Source: an uncultured Aliiroseovarius sp. (GTDB lineage: Bacteria > Pseudomonadota > Alphaproteobacteria > Rhodobacterales > Rhodobacteraceae). From it: DNA of 64,000 nucleotides. The position numbers were made by a program, and so were the translations under genes. Under the pieces are notes generated by a model. It did not search any database and had not been told where the DNA came from. It worked only from the letters and a program-made list of their open reading frames with translations. This document shows, piece after piece, positions 36,640 through 46,523 of this stretch (position 1 is the stretch's first letter; each line of letters starts with the position of its first letter). The DNA lies in assembly GCF_947497285.1 (NCBI RefSeq), contig NZ_CANMFT010000005.1, forward strand, positions 1 to 64,000, read 5' to 3'.

Positions 36640-37659
36640 ATGAAAAGAACCGTTTTTCTTGGCGCACTGACTGTCGCTGGCTTGGCAGCTGGCGCATCGG
36701 CTGCGGCGACCCTTGATGATGTCAAGGCGCGTGGCAAGCTGAACTGCGGTGTGACCACCGGTCTTGTCGGCTTCGCCGCGCCGGACGCAAACGGCAAATG
36801 GGAAGGTTTCGACGTTGACTTTTGCCGCGCAGTCGCAGCTGCAGTGCTTGGCGACGCCAACGCAGTCGAGTTTGTGCCGACCACCGGCAAAACGCGCTTC
36901 ACCGCCCTTGCTTCGGGCGAGGTTGACATGCTGGCTCGTAACACCACTTGGACGCTGTCGCGCGATGTCGACCTGAAGTTCGACTTCATTGGCGTGAACT
37001 ACTATGACGGCCAGGGCTTCCTTGTCTCGAAAGAGATGGGCGTAAGCTCGGCCAAGGATCTGGACGGCGCAACCGTCTGCATCCAGACCGGCACCACCAC
37101 CGAGCTGAACCTGGCGGACTTCTTCCGCGCAAACAACATCAGCTACGAACCCGTGCCGATCGAAACCAACGCTGAAGGTCAGCAGCAGTATCTTGCTGGT
37201 GCATGCGACGCCTACACCACCGACGCTTCGGGTCTGGCCGCAACGCGCGCCACCTTCGAAAACCCGTCGGACCACGTCGTTCTGCCTGAAATCATCTCGA
37301 AAGAGCCGCTGGGCCCGCTGGTCCGTCACGGCGACAACGAGTGGGGCGACATCGTTCGCTGGACGCTGAACGCGCTGATCTCGGCTGAAGAGATGGGCAT
37401 CACCTCGGCCAATATCGGCGAACTGTCGGCGGCTGCAGGCGACAACCCGGAAATCAACCGGATCCTCGGCACCGAAGGCAACTTGGGCGAAATGCTCGGC
37501 CTTGACGCTGACTGGGCGAAGCGCGCCATCATGGCGGGCGGTAACTACGGTGAAGTCTTCGCCAAGAACATCGGCGAAAGCACACCGATCGCTCTGGCCC
37601 GTGGCCTGAACGCTCAGTGGACAGATGGCGGTCTGATCTACTCGCCGCCGTTCCGGTAA
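36640..37659 (+). CDS. bztA: Glutamate/glutamine/aspartate/asparagine-binding periplasmic protein
   Basis: 339 residues. Signal peptide MKRTVFLGALTVAGLAAGASAAA. Family 3 binding-protein features: LNCGVTTGLVGFAAPDANGKWEGFDVDFCRA, FTALASGEVDMLARNTTWTLSRD, CIQTGTTTELNLADFF. GGAAGAGG precedes the ATG. Highly expressed first gene: a terminator-like hairpin separates it from bztB, the usual way to keep the binding protein in excess. Confidence 0.95.
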   Translation: MKRTVFLGALTVAGLAAGASAAATLDDVKARGKLNCGVTTGLVGFAAPDANGKWEGFDVDFCRAVAAAVLGDANAVEFVPTTGKTRFTALASGEVDMLARNTTWTLSRDVDLKFDFIGVNYYDGQGFLVSKEMGVSSAKDLDGATVCIQTGTTTELNLADFFRANNISYEPVPIETNAEGQQQYLAGACDAYTTDASGLAATRATFENPSDHVVLPEIISKEPLGPLVRHGDNEWGDIVRWTLNALISAEEMGITSANIGELSAAAGDNPEINRILGTEGNLGEMLGLDADWAKRAIMAGGNYGEVFAKNIGESTPIALARGLNAQWTDGGLIYSPPFR

Positions 37660-37670
37660 AACCAATTGGG

Positions 37671-37698
37671 AAGGGCGTGGTTCATCCACGCCCTTTTC
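37671..37698 (+). terminator. Hairpin between bztA and bztB
   Basis: AAGGGCGTGG-TTCAT-CCACGCCCTT followed by TTCC. Probably a partial terminator or mRNA stabiliser after bztA. Confidence 0.75.
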
Positions 37699-37779
37699 CT
37701 TTCTAACTGAACGCACCTTGGCACCGCGGCAAAAGCCGCCGTCTTATAAAAATAGCCAAGGGCAACGGGGACGTCTTCT

Positions 37780-39042
37780 ATGACAACTACAACCGACCCT
37801 CATCAGGGCCAGTTCCGGCTATCCATGCTTTTGTATGACAGCCGGTACCGCTCGATGACCATTCAGATTGTCGCGTTGATTGGCTTTCTGATGCTGATCG
37901 GCTGGCTGCTGTCCAACACAGCACAAAACCTTGCAGATCTTGGGAAAGAGCCCGGCTTCAGCTTTATGCTTGAACCCTCGGGCTATGACATCAATCAGCG
38001 CTTGCTCGACTACAATTCGCAGGATTCGCACTTGCGCGCGTCCCTTATGGGGCTTCTGAACACGCTTCTTGTGGCAGCCATGGGCTGCATTGCTGCAACA
38101 GTCATCGGCGTGATCATTGGCGTTTTGCGCTTGTCGCCAAACTGGATCGTCGCGCGCCTGTCCGCTGTGTATGTGGAAGGCTTCCGCAATGTCCCGGTTC
38201 TGTTGTGGATCGTGTTCATAATGGCGGTGCTGATCGAAACACTGCCGCAACCAAGCGCGTTCCGCAAAGGCGAGGCCAGCATGTCCCTGTGGGACACTGT
38301 GGCCATTACGAACCGGGGTGTTTATATCCCCGAGCCGCTTTTCTCGCGCAGCTTGGGTGATATCCACGTTCTGGGCTCCTCTGCCCTGCGATTTGATGTC
38401 AGCCTTGACTTGCTGGCGCTTCTGGCGGTTTTGATCGCGGGCATTCTGACCTCAGTGCTGATCAAACGTCGCGCCGATGTTATTCAAGAGGCAACGGGTG
38501 AGCGCCCGCGCACATGGCACTTGCGCCTTGGCGCCATTGTTGTTCCGTTCATTTTGGTTCTGGCCGTTTTGGGGTTCTACCTCGGCTATCCCGAGCTGAA
38601 GGGCTTCAACTTCAAAGGCGGCACGCACCTGCGCAACTCGCTTATTGCGCTTTGGCTGGCGCTGTCGCTTTACACCGGGGCCTTCATCGCCGAAATCGTG
38701 CGGTCTGGTATTCTGGCCGTGTCAAAAGGACAGACCGAAGCCGCCAGTGCCTTGGGCATGCGTCCGAACCGCACTATGAGCCTTGTGGTTCTGCCCCAAG
38801 CGCTGCGGGTGATCATCCCGCCGCTCATTTCGAATTACCTGAACCTCACCAAGAACAGCTCGCTGGCGATTGCCGTGGGTTACATGGACATCACGGGCAC
38901 TTTGGGTGGCATCACGATGAACCAGACAGGCCGCGAGCTTGAAACGGTTTTGTTGCTGATGCTGGTCTACCTGACCATCTCGCTGACGATTTCGGCGGTG
39001 ATGAACTGGTACAATGAATCCGTGAAGCTGAAGGAGCGCTGA
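37780..39042 (+). CDS. bztB: Glutamate/glutamine/aspartate/asparagine ABC permease BztB
   Basis: 420 residues, larger than usual amino-acid permeases because of extra N-terminal and central segments, as in Rhodobacter BztB. About eight hydrophobic segments; the C-terminal half carries the EAA loop EAASALGMRPNRTMSLVVLPQALRVIIPP. Forms a heterodimer with BztC. Two bp separate them. Confidence 0.95.
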   Translation: MTTTTDPHQGQFRLSMLLYDSRYRSMTIQIVALIGFLMLIGWLLSNTAQNLADLGKEPGFSFMLEPSGYDINQRLLDYNSQDSHLRASLMGLLNTLLVAAMGCIAATVIGVIIGVLRLSPNWIVARLSAVYVEGFRNVPVLLWIVFIMAVLIETLPQPSAFRKGEASMSLWDTVAITNRGVYIPEPLFSRSLGDIHVLGSSALRFDVSLDLLALLAVLIAGILTSVLIKRRADVIQEATGERPRTWHLRLGAIVVPFILVLAVLGFYLGYPELKGFNFKGGTHLRNSLIALWLALSLYTGAFIAEIVRSGILAVSKGQTEAASALGMRPNRTMSLVVLPQALRVIIPPLISNYLNLTKNSSLAIAVGYMDITGTLGGITMNQTGRELETVLLLMLVYLTISLTISAVMNWYNESVKLKER

Positions 39043-39043
39043 T

Positions 39044-40522
39044 ATGTCTGATATGTCCTACGTTCGCTCTGAAATGTTGCCTGAACGCGCTCCACCTGCA
39101 TCGCAGATTGGGTTTGTCGGCTGGATCCGCGCCAATCTGTTCAATGGAGTTGGCAACTCGATCCTGACCATCCTGTCGCTCATTTTCCTGTGGTACATTC
39201 TGTCCGCACTTCTGCCTTGGATTTTCGCGCCGACCTGGAACAGCGGTTCGCTGAATGAATGTCGCGAGATTTTTGGCGCTGATGGCGGTCATGGTGCTGC
39301 CTGCTGGGGCGTAATCCGTGAACGCTGGGTGCAGCTATTGTTCGGCTTCTATCCAGAAGCAGAGCGTTGGCGCCCGATCGTCGGCTTTGGGCTTTTGTTC
39401 GTGGCGCTGATCCCGGTGCTGTTCAACATGATATCGCGTCGGATGAACTGGGTGTTGCTGCTGGTAGTGCTTGGTCTGGCGGGGCTCTATCTTGGTGGTG
39501 CATTGGGTATCATCGCGGGTCTGGTGCTTCTTGGCGCGGCTGGCTTTGTTGGCTTCAAGGCCTTCACCACGTCGAAAGAGGATCGTGCCGCCGAAATCGC
39601 ATCAGGGGCCAAGCGTCTGCCCAACCCCTTCATCTTCTCGGCGATCTACCCCTTCATCGCGCCTTGGTTGCTGTGGGGTGGGTCGATCTGGTTGCCCGTC
39701 GGTGCCGCGCTGGGTTTTGTGGTTGGTTACTTCGCCTACCGCTTCCTTGCGCCTATCGTTGGCAGTCTTGCAGGGTTGATCATCGCAGTGTTGGCAGCGC
39801 TGGTCTGGTGGCTGTTTCTGACAGGTGGCTTTGCCAGCATTATGCAAAGCATCATCCCCATCGGGCTTGAGGCTGTCGAAAGCCGAAATTTCGGGGGCTT
39901 CATGCTGTCGATCACCATCGGCGTCGTGGCCATTGCCTGTTCGTTGCCCATTGGCGTCGTTCTGGCCTTGGGGCGTCAATCCGATCTGTTGATCGTCAAG
40001 GCGCTATGCGTGGGCTTTATCGAGTTCATTCGCGGTGTGCCGCTGATCACGCTTCTGTTCGTGGCGTCCACGCTTTTGAACATCTTCCTGCCACCCGGCA
40101 CCAATTTTGACATCATCCTACGGGTGCTGATCATGGTGACCCTGTTCGCCGCAGCCTATATGGCCGAGGTCGTCCGGGGCGGGCTTGCGGCCCTTCCCAA
40201 AGGCCAATACGAGGCCGCGGATGCGCTTGGGCTGGACTACTGGAAAGCCCAGCGTCTGATCATCATGCCGCAAGCCCTGAAGATCTCGATCCCCGGGATC
40301 GTGTCGACGTTTATCGGCGTGTTCAAAGACACGGTGCTGGTGTCGATCATCGGCCTGCTTGATCCGTTGGGACTGTCAAATGCTATCCGTGCAGACCAGG
40401 ACTGGAACGGGGTGGTGTGGGAGCTTTACGGCTTCATCGCCTTCATGTTCTTCGTCTTCTGTTTCTCGATGTCGCGTTATTCGATGTATCTCGAACGTCG
40501 ACTTCGCACGGACCATAGTTAA
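39044..40522 (+). CDS. bztC: Glutamate/glutamine/aspartate/asparagine ABC permease BztC
   Basis: 492 residues. N-terminal helix (about 40-65), a soluble loop with two Cys ([19 protein letters not shown]), a cluster of hydrophobic helices, and the C-terminal permease domain with [29 protein letters not shown] (EAA loop). The unusual length matches the Rhodobacter BztC organisation. Confidence 0.95.
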   Translation: MSDMSYVRSEMLPERAPPASQIGFVGWIRANLFNGVGNSILTILSLIFLWYILSALLPWIFAPTWNSGSLNECREIFGADGGHGAACWGVIRERWVQLLFGFYPEAERWRPIVGFGLLFVALIPVLFNMISRRMNWVLLLVVLGLAGLYLGGALGIIAGLVLLGAAGFVGFKAFTTSKEDRAAEIASGAKRLPNPFIFSAIYPFIAPWLLWGGSIWLPVGAALGFVVGYFAYRFLAPIVGSLAGLIIAVLAALVWWLFLTGGFASIMQSIIPIGLEAVESRNFGGFMLSITIGVVAIACSLPIGVVLALGRQSDLLIVKALCVGFIEFIRGVPLITLLFVASTLLNIFLPPGTNFDIILRVLIMVTLFAAAYMAEVVRGGLAALPKGQYEAADALGLDYWKAQRLIIMPQALKISIPGIVSTFIGVFKDTVLVSIIGLLDPLGLSNAIRADQDWNGVVWELYGFIAFMFFVFCFSMSRYSMYLERRLRTDHS

Positions 40523-40533
40523 AGGAGCGACCT

Positions 40534-41319
40534 ATGTCGTCTATTACTCTCGAAACCCACGCCGACCGTTCCAAGATGGAAGTCTCGGACGAAGTTGCCA
40601 TCGAAATCCGTGGCATGAACAAGTGGTATGGTGCCTTTCACGTGCTGCGTGACATCGACCTGAAAGTCTATCAAGGCGAACGGATCGTCATCGCGGGGCC
40701 ATCAGGGTCTGGTAAATCGACGCTGATCCGCTGCATCAACCGGTTGGAGGAGCACCAGGAAGGGCAGATCATCGTCGATGGAACCGAGCTGACCTCGGAC
40801 TTGAAGAACGTGGATAAGGTGCGTTCGGAAGTGGGGATGGTGTTTCAGCACTTCAACCTTTTCCCGCACCTGACCATTCTGGAAAACTGCACGCTGGCGC
40901 CGATCTGGGTGCGCAAGACGCCCCGCAAAGAGGCGGAAGAAATTGCGATGCATTTTCTTGAGAAGGTGAAGATCCCGGAACAGGCGCTGAAATATCCCGG
41001 CATGTTGTCGGGGGGGCAGCAGCAGCGTGTGGCCATCGCCCGCTCGCTGTGCATGATGCCGCGTATCATGCTGTTTGACGAACCCACCTCAGCACTTGAC
41101 CCCGAGATGATCAAGGAAGTGCTTGAAACCATGGTCGAGCTTGCCGAAGAAGGCATGACCATGCTGTGCGTCACCCACGAAATGGGCTTCGCCAAGGAAG
41201 TCGCCAACCGCGTGATCTTCATGGATGCGGGTCAGATCGTGGAACAGAACGAACCGGAAGAGTTCTTCAACAACCCACAGAACGAACGCACCAAACTGTT
41301 CCTGAGCCAGATCCTCTGA
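40534..41319 (+). CDS. bztD: Glutamate/glutamine/aspartate/asparagine ABC ATP-binding protein
   Basis: 261 residues. Walker [22 protein letters not shown] (about 53-), signature [15 protein letters not shown], Walker [20 protein letters not shown], His switch [20 protein letters not shown]. Polar amino-acid uptake subfamily. AAAGGAGCGACCT upstream. Closes the bzt operon ahead of a terminator. Confidence 0.96.
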   Translation: MSSITLETHADRSKMEVSDEVAIEIRGMNKWYGAFHVLRDIDLKVYQGERIVIAGPSGSGKSTLIRCINRLEEHQEGQIIVDGTELTSDLKNVDKVRSEVGMVFQHFNLFPHLTILENCTLAPIWVRKTPRKEAEEIAMHFLEKVKIPEQALKYPGMLSGGQQQRVAIARSLCMMPRIMLFDEPTSALDPEMIKEVLETMVELAEEGMTMLCVTHEMGFAKEVANRVIFMDAGQIVEQNEPEEFFNNPQNERTKLFLSQIL

Positions 41320-41341
41320 GCCTTGATAAGTCAGAAAAACG

Positions 41342-41372
41342 AAAGCCCTGCCATCATCCGGCAGGGCTTTTT
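41342..41372 (+). terminator. Rho-independent terminator after bztD
   Basis: AAAGCCCTGCC / GGCAGGGCTTT with a 7-nt loop and T-rich tail. It lies between convergent bztD and sixA and may serve both. Confidence 0.92.
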
Positions 41373-41410
41373 CTTTGCCCGCTGTTGGGCCGTGCCTGTG
41401 TGGGTCGTCG

Positions 41411-41914
41411 CTAAATCAATTCACGCGGCACAACGAAGTCGACCACCCGGCCTGTGCCCCAATCCACGTCTTCCCATTTGTCCACGTCAAACTCGATTAC
41501 GGCTGTCGCGGCGGTCGGATAGTGAAAGAATTTCGGGTGGGCAAAAGGCTCGGAGGCGAGCCGACGCGCCATATATGCCGAGCCCGGATTATGGGCAATC
41601 ATCATCGCCGTTTCGCTTTGTGCTTTCTTGAGTGCCGCCAGCATCGTGTCCGGGTCAGCCAAATAAAGCTCGCGAAGATACGTAGCCTTCGGCGCACCAA
41701 CGAACTTGTCAGCGATCAACGCCCATGTTTCGCGCGTGCGTTCGGCGTCGGAACACAGAACGGTGTCCGGGAAAAGCGCCTTGCTGACCAGCCAACGCCC
41801 GATCGCCTTGGCCGATGCGCGTCCCCGCTTGTTCAGCGGGCGGGCGTGATCTTCCAGATCAGCATCGCCCCAGCTGGATTTCGCATGTCGGGTCAGGATC
41901 AGTGTCAGTGTCAT
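41411..41914 (-). CDS. sixA: Phosphohistidine phosphatase SixA-like
   Basis: 167 residues. Histidine-phosphatase RHG-type motif LILTRHAKSSW (catalytic His at about 9), second Arg in CSDAERTRETW, second catalytic His in MMIAHNPGSAY. SixA dephosphorylates HPt domains or the nitrogen PTS protein NPr in E. coli. Overlaps the upstream ferredoxin-like gene by 4 bp (ATGA). Confidence 0.88.
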   Translation of the reverse strand: MTLTLILTRHAKSSWGDADLEDHARPLNKRGRASAKAIGRWLVSKALFPDTVLCSDAERTRETWALIADKFVGAPKATYLRELYLADPDTMLAALKKAQSETAMMIAHNPGSAYMARRLASEPFAHPKFFHYPTAATAVIEFDVDKWEDVDWGTGRVVDFVVPRELI

Positions 41915-42537
41915 GTCGGGTTAAATGCTTTCATATGGAAGGCAGACTGAGCGGCCAACCTGCCATAAGACCGACTGACAGGGCAAGAGCGGCGAACCGC
42001 GCATCCTTCCCCCATGCAATCAACGCTGTCGGGCCCGTTCAGATGGGTGATGCAGGCCGAAACTTCGTAGTCTGCCGCCCCTAGCGCATCCACCGGGCAA
42101 GCAGTGCGGCACGGGGCAGCGCACCCGTCGCAGGGGCGTGCCACCGCGTCTGGCAAGGTCAGATGGCCCGGCACCCTTACCGCGCCGCGATAGCTGACCC
42201 ACAGCCCCGCCGTATCATGAACCAATAGCGCCACGGGGGATTGCCACGCCCGACCAGATCGCAACGCCCAGTCGAAAAACGGTGGATAGGGCGGACCATC
42301 GGATGGAAAGACCGCAGTCCCGCGCCAGCGGTTTGCCAAGTCCCCGATCGTGCGTTTGGACCAACGATCCATCGGGTCTGCGACTTGATCGGCGTATTCA
42401 GGGCTTGCGGTGAAGGTCGTCCAGAAACCGGGCTCATACGGGCCCAACAGAACCACCGTATCCGGCCCATCATGCAACACGCCGAACACGTCCAACTGCA
42501 CGGCACGCGCATTCCGCGCCAGCCGCTCCAGCGTCAT
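41911..42537 (-). CDS. Ferredoxin-like 4Fe-4S protein
   Basis: 208 residues from ATG 42537, which overlaps the sterol desaturase stop by ATGA; the frame is open to 42597, but that would overlap the neighbour by 60 bp. The C-terminal third has PCDGCAAPCRTACPVDAL and a second Cys group CMGEGCAVRRSCPVS, the pattern of the ferredoxin-like family also seen in epoxyqueuosine-reductase-like C termini. The N-terminal 130 residues contain no recognised domain (LGPYEPGFWTTF...). Function unknown; operon with sixA and a membrane di-iron hydroxylase suggests a redox role, which is inference. Confidence 0.8.
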   Translation of the reverse strand: MTLERLARNARAVQLDVFGVLHDGPDTVVLLGPYEPGFWTTFTASPEYADQVADPMDRWSKRTIGDLANRWRGTAVFPSDGPPYPPFFDWALRSGRAWQSPVALLVHDTAGLWVSYRGAVRVPGHLTLPDAVARPCDGCAAPCRTACPVDALGAADYEVSACITHLNGPDSVDCMGEGCAVRRSCPVSRSYGRLAAQSAFHMKAFNPT

Positions 42538-43328
42538 TTCCGGCGAAACGGCAGCATCAGGCTCCAGCCCAGTTTTGATGGATTGTCGTCTTGCCATTGC
42601 AGCCCGATCACCATGTCGTCATGCCCGTCGCGGGGCTGATCCGTGTATGTCTTGAATATACGATCCCAGATCGACAGACAGAAGCCATAGTTGCTGTCCG
42701 TTTCGTCCCGGTGAACGGAATGGTGCACGCGGTGCATGTCGGGGGTGACGAGGATCAGCCTTAGCCAGCGGTCCAGACCCAGCGGCAGACGCATATTGGC
42801 GTGGTTGAACATGGCCGAGCCGTTCAACACGACCTCAAACAAGATCACGCCAAGCGCGGGTGCGCCGATCAGATAGACAACCCCGATCTTGATGATCATC
42901 GAGGCCGCAATCTCGACCGGGTGAAACCTAAGCGCGGTGGTCACGTCGAAATCGCGGTCGGCGTGATGCACGCGGTGCAGGCGCCACAAGACAGGCACTT
43001 TGTGAAAGACGAGGTGCTGCGCCCAGATGGCAAGATCAAGGATCACCATGGCGGCGATGACCTCGACCCAGACGGACAGCGTGATCATGTTGAACAGCCC
43101 CCAGCCTTGGGCGGCAGCATCCAAAGCTGCACCGACGGCCAACAAGGGCAGAAGAACATTCATCAAGCGCAGGGTCAGGGTGTCGACAACAATGATCGAC
43201 AAATTGGTGAACCAACGCGTCTGCCTTGGTTGGGTGCGCGGCCGTCGCGGCACTTTGGCCTCGACAGTTGCGAAAAGCGCGAATAGGCCAAGAAACGTGC
43301 CAAGGCGAAGGATGAGTTCATATTCCAT
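42534..43328 (-). CDS. Sterol desaturase / fatty acid hydroxylase family protein
   Basis: 264-residue membrane di-iron protein. His clusters: HLVFHKVPVLWRLHRVHHADRDF (HxxxH and HxxHH, about 112-135), FNHANMRLP, and DMHRVHHSVHRDE (HxxHH, about 200-). Four or so hydrophobic helices. Hydroxylates or desaturates a lipid; the substrate is not deducible. First gene of a three-gene overlapping minus-strand run with the ferredoxin-like gene and sixA. Confidence 0.92.
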   Translation of the reverse strand: MEYELILRLGTFLGLFALFATVEAKVPRRPRTQPRQTRWFTNLSIIVVDTLTLRLMNVLLPLLAVGAALDAAAQGWGLFNMITLSVWVEVIAAMVILDLAIWAQHLVFHKVPVLWRLHRVHHADRDFDVTTALRFHPVEIAASMIIKIGVVYLIGAPALGVILFEVVLNGSAMFNHANMRLPLGLDRWLRLILVTPDMHRVHHSVHRDETDSNYGFCLSIWDRIFKTYTDQPRDGHDDMVIGLQWQDDNPSKLGWSLMLPFRRK

Positions 43329-43395
43329 ACAGCGTATTTATGGACTACCCACCCAAGCGCAAGACACATTCCCGCGACGAATTGTGCCGCGACGT

Positions 43396-44256
43396 CTAGG
43401 CGCGGATCAACGACCCTGCACCGTGATCGGTGTAAAGTTCCAGCAGGCAGGCATTGGGCGCGCGTCCATCAAGGATGACCACCGCCCGCACGCCGCCGTC
43501 AATCGCAGCAAGCGCGGTTTCGGTTTTGGGGATCATCCCCCCAGCAATCACGCCCGCGGCCGTCATCTCTCGAATTTGCGTGGGCGTCAGTTCGGTCAGA
43601 ACCTCTCCGTCCGCGTTCTTGACGCCCTCGACATCAGTCAAAAGCAACAAGCGGTCCGCCTTCAGGCCAGCCGCGATTGCCCCGGCCATCGTGTCACCGT
43701 TGATGTTGAACGTCTCACCGTTGCGGCCCGCCCCCAATGGGGCGATGACAGGTATGGTTTCAGTGGTGGCCAGATCGTGCAGAACGGACACGTCCACATC
43801 GACCGGCGTGCCTACAAAGCCCAGATCGGGGTTGGTCTGGTCGCATATCACAAGGTTCGCGTCCTTGCCCGAAAGCCCGACGGCTTTGCCGCCTTCTGCG
43901 TTGATCGCCTGCACGATCCGCTTGTTGACGCTGCCCGACAGCACCATTTCGACCACTTCCACGGTGGCGGCGTCTGTCACGCGCTTGCCGTTCACAAACT
44001 CGCTTTTGATCTGCAACCGATCCAGCATGGAGTTGATCATCGGCCCGCCGCCATGCACGACCACAGGCATCACGCCCACCTGACGCATCAGGACAATGTC
44101 GCGCGCAAAGCTCGCCATCGCCTCGTCATCGCCCATGGCATTGCCGCCAAACTTGATGACAACAGTGGCCCCGGCATAGCGCTGCAAATAGGGCAGGGCT
44201 TGGGAAAGAGTGCGGGCGGTGGCGATCCAGTCGCGGTTCATTTCTTGCGTCTTCAT
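43396..44256 (-). CDS. argB: Acetylglutamate kinase
   Basis: 286 residues. Second step of arginine synthesis, phosphorylating N-acetyl-L-glutamate. Motifs: [10 protein letters not shown] (ATP Lys), [14 protein letters not shown] (substrate), [29 protein letters not shown] and [17 protein letters not shown]. The N-terminal helix (about 25 residues) is of the type that allows arginine-sensitive hexamers. The plus strand shows a long open antisense frame here that is not a gene. Confidence 0.96.
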   Translation of the reverse strand: MKTQEMNRDWIATARTLSQALPYLQRYAGATVVIKFGGNAMGDDEAMASFARDIVLMRQVGVMPVVVHGGGPMINSMLDRLQIKSEFVNGKRVTDAATVEVVEMVLSGSVNKRIVQAINAEGGKAVGLSGKDANLVICDQTNPDLGFVGTPVDVDVSVLHDLATTETIPVIAPLGAGRNGETFNINGDTMAGAIAAGLKADRLLLLTDVEGVKNADGEVLTELTPTQIREMTAAGVIAGGMIPKTETALAAIDGGVRAVVILDGRAPNACLLELYTDHGAGSLIRA

Positions 44257-44373
44257 CTTTTATTCCTCGTGCCACCCCGTGTTAGAGCGTCGGCAACCCG
44301 CTGCCAAGGGGCATTGCGCCCGGCCCGCGTGCTGCTAGGGTTGCGGCGAACCCAACCGACAGGAATGGTGATC

Positions 44374-45108
44374 ATGGCCGAGCGACAAAAGACCCTTCTT
44401 CTGACTGGTGCAAGCCGCGGTATCGGCCATGCAACCGTGCGCCGGTTCAATCTTGAAGGCTGGCGGGTCATCACCTGTTCGCGCCACGCGATCCCTGAAG
44501 AATGTCCCTGGGGCGGAGCTGGTGAAGATCACGTGCAAGTGGACCTGTCCGACCCCACAGATACGATTAATGCTGTTGGGGTCATTCAAGATAAACTGGA
44601 TGGACGCCTCGATGCGCTGGTCAACAACGCCGGTATTTCTCCGAAGGGGCCGAATGGAGAGCGGCTGAGCACGCTGAACACTGACCTGATGGATTGGGGC
44701 AAGGTGTTCCATGTAAACTTCTTTGCATCCGTGGTTCTGGCGCGGGGGTTGAAAGACGAACTGGCGGCGGCCAAAGGGGCTGTGGTGAATGTGACGTCAA
44801 TCGCAGGCGTGCGCGTCCACCCATTTGCTGGCGCGGCCTATGCGACCTCAAAAGCGGCGCTTGCCGCGCTGACCCGTGAAATGGCGCATGATTTCGGGCC
44901 GCTGGGTGTTCGGGTCAATGCGATTGCGCCCGGAGAGGTCGAAACCTCGATCTTGTCGCCGGGAACCGAAAAAATTGTCGAGAAACTGCCAATGCGCCGC
45001 CTCGGTCAGCCCGAGGAAGTCGCCGCCGCGATCTATTTCCTGTGTTCGGATGACAGCTCGTATATCTCGGGAACCGAGATCGAGGTGAATGGCGCCCAGC
45101 ACGTGTAG
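44374..45108 (+). CDS. SDR-family NAD(P)-dependent oxidoreductase
   Basis: 244 residues. Cofactor motif TGASRGIGHATVRRF (about 9-23), NNAGIS, catalytic Ser in NVTSIAGV, Tyr/Lys in AAYATSKAAL, and the C-terminal YISGTEIEVNGAQ. Classical SDR, substrate unknown. Start at 44374 with AGGA 9 nt upstream; ATG 44365 is also possible. It is embedded at the end of a 693-codon open frame antisense to argB whose upstream part is a shadow. The only plus-strand gene between argB and engB. Confidence 0.92.
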   Translation: MAERQKTLLLTGASRGIGHATVRRFNLEGWRVITCSRHAIPEECPWGGAGEDHVQVDLSDPTDTINAVGVIQDKLDGRLDALVNNAGISPKGPNGERLSTLNTDLMDWGKVFHVNFFASVVLARGLKDELAAAKGAVVNVTSIAGVRVHPFAGAAYATSKAALAALTREMAHDFGPLGVRVNAIAPGEVETSILSPGTEKIVEKLPMRRLGQPEEVAAAIYFLCSDDSSYISGTEIEVNGAQHV

Positions 45109-45120
45109 GCCCGCGTTTGG

Positions 45121-45774
45121 TTAGTCCAGCGACGCGATGATGGCGCGCAATGTCTCGATGCCCAGGCCTTTTTCCGAGGATGTCAGCACCATTTCCGGAA
45201 AGGCCGCCGGGTGTTTGGACAGTGCGCTTCGCACTTGCGTCAGCATCTTCTCGCGGTCTTTTTCCTTGACCTTATCAGCCTTTGTCAGAACCGCCTGAAA
45301 TGTCACAGCGGATTTGTCCAAAAGCGACATGATCTCGTCGTCCACAGGTTTCACGCCGTGGCGGGCGTCGATCAAAACGAAGGCGCGGCGCAGGTTTTGA
45401 CGCCCCGAGAGGTAAGATTTAAGCAGCCGCTGCCATTTCTCGACCACCTTTACCGGTGCGTTGGCATAACCATAGCCGGGAAGGTCCACCAGATAGGGGC
45501 CGTTGGTCGTCGTGAAGAAGTTAATCTCTTGCGTCCGGCCCGGCGTGTTTGACGCGCGTGCGAGTCCCTTACGGCCCGTCAGGGCGTTGATCAGGCTAGA
45601 CTTCCCAACATTCGATCGCCCGGCGAAGCATACCTCGATCCGGTCTGGGTCGGGTAGTCCGTCCATCGCCACAACACCTTTCAGAAAGTCAGTGTTAGCG
45701 GCAAATAGCAGGCGGCCCGCTTCACGTTCCGGTGCGTCCGGGTCTTCTGCCAAGGGGAAGGGCAACTGGCTCAT
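45121..45774 (-). CDS. engB: Ribosome biogenesis GTPase YsxC/EngB
   Basis: 217 residues. G1 FAGRSNVGKSSLINALTG (about 49-), G3 DLPGYGYA, G4 TKADKV, G5 TSSEKGLG. Assists 50S assembly. Overlaps the MOSC gene by ATGA in the conserved yidC-MOSC-engB order. Confidence 0.95.
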   Translation of the reverse strand: MSQLPFPLAEDPDAPEREAGRLLFAANTDFLKGVVAMDGLPDPDRIEVCFAGRSNVGKSSLINALTGRKGLARASNTPGRTQEINFFTTTNGPYLVDLPGYGYANAPVKVVEKWQRLLKSYLSGRQNLRRAFVLIDARHGVKPVDDEIMSLLDKSAVTFQAVLTKADKVKEKDREKMLTQVRSALSKHPAAFPEMVLTSSEKGLGIETLRAIIASLD

Positions 45775-46523
45775 GCGATCACCTGCACCGGACTGTCGAC
45801 ATGGACGATACCGGGTCTTACGACGTAGCCGTAGACGCCGAACTCCTGATGACCCCAGCCTTGCTTCAGCGCCCCCAATGTATCTGCGTCACGCTCGCCC
45901 GAGCGCGTATTGGCTGTGGTGGCAAGGCAACGTGTAATCTCTTCGCGGACCTCCAGCTCCGCTTCGCCCACCTGAATATGTTTGCCCCCCCAGCTTTTTT
46001 CATCCCAGGCCGCAAGTCCGGCCAGCAACAGGTTTCCGCGCCAGCGTTGCGGTGAAAGTTCTTGGTTCAGATGCGCCTCGACCGCTTTATGCGAGGTCAG
46101 ATTGATCAACGAGATCGAGGGGAAATCTGTGTCCGTCATCCCGCGATCAGCCGCTACAAGCTGCACAGGCGCTGCGCGTTCTGGCGGGCAAAGGGGGGTG
46201 ACCCACTCGATGAACCGCGCGTTGTCGTCAGGGCGGTCGGGATTGAAGGTAAGGCCGGGCTGGAGCGGATGCGTCAGCGTGATCGTGTTGCTGGTCGCGT
46301 CAAAACTTGCAGACAACGCCATCAGCAATGGGGCCTTCGCCCCGCGTGAGAAATTCGAACATGGCGCCCATTCGCCAGTTTCAACCAGCTTCGCAGCTTC
46401 ATGCGCCACCGCCCATTGGCGATCATGGGGCAGGCATTCACCCACTTTCAGCATGACCTGCAAAAGCGCTTCACGCCCATGCGACTTGATCGGATGTCGC
46501 CATATTTCGGCGACGTGCGCCAT
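45771..46523 (-). CDS. MOSC domain protein
   Basis: 250 residues. N-terminal MOSC beta-barrel region VAEIWRHPIKSHGREAL, typical of molybdenum-cofactor sulfurase C-terminal-like proteins; the catalytic-type Cys region is ITRCLATTANTRSGERDADTL (about 200-220). Likely binds a pterin-molybdenum or carries sulfur. Start overlaps the yidC stop (TAATG). Confidence 0.88.
   Translation of the reverse strand: MAHVAEIWRHPIKSHGREALLQVMLKVGECLPHDRQWAVAHEAAKLVETGEWAPCSNFSRGAKAPLLMALSASFDATSNTITLTHPLQPGLTFNPDRPDDNARFIEWVTPLCPPERAAPVQLVAADRGMTDTDFPSISLINLTSHKAVEAHLNQELSPQRWRGNLLLAGLAAWDEKSWGGKHIQVGEAELEVREEITRCLATTANTRSGERDADTLGALKQGWGHQEFGVYGYVVRPGIVHVDSPVQVIA

Noticed and set aside
36595-37716. 373-codon minus-strand ORF antisense to bztA
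   Set aside because: bztA has a signal peptide, ribosome binding site and family motifs; the antisense frame has none.
43027-44373. Plus-strand open frame running 693 codons antisense to argB and into the SDR
   Set aside because: The argB protein on the other strand is a clear full-length family member. Only the part from 44374 is SDR-like; the rest is a codon-bias shadow.
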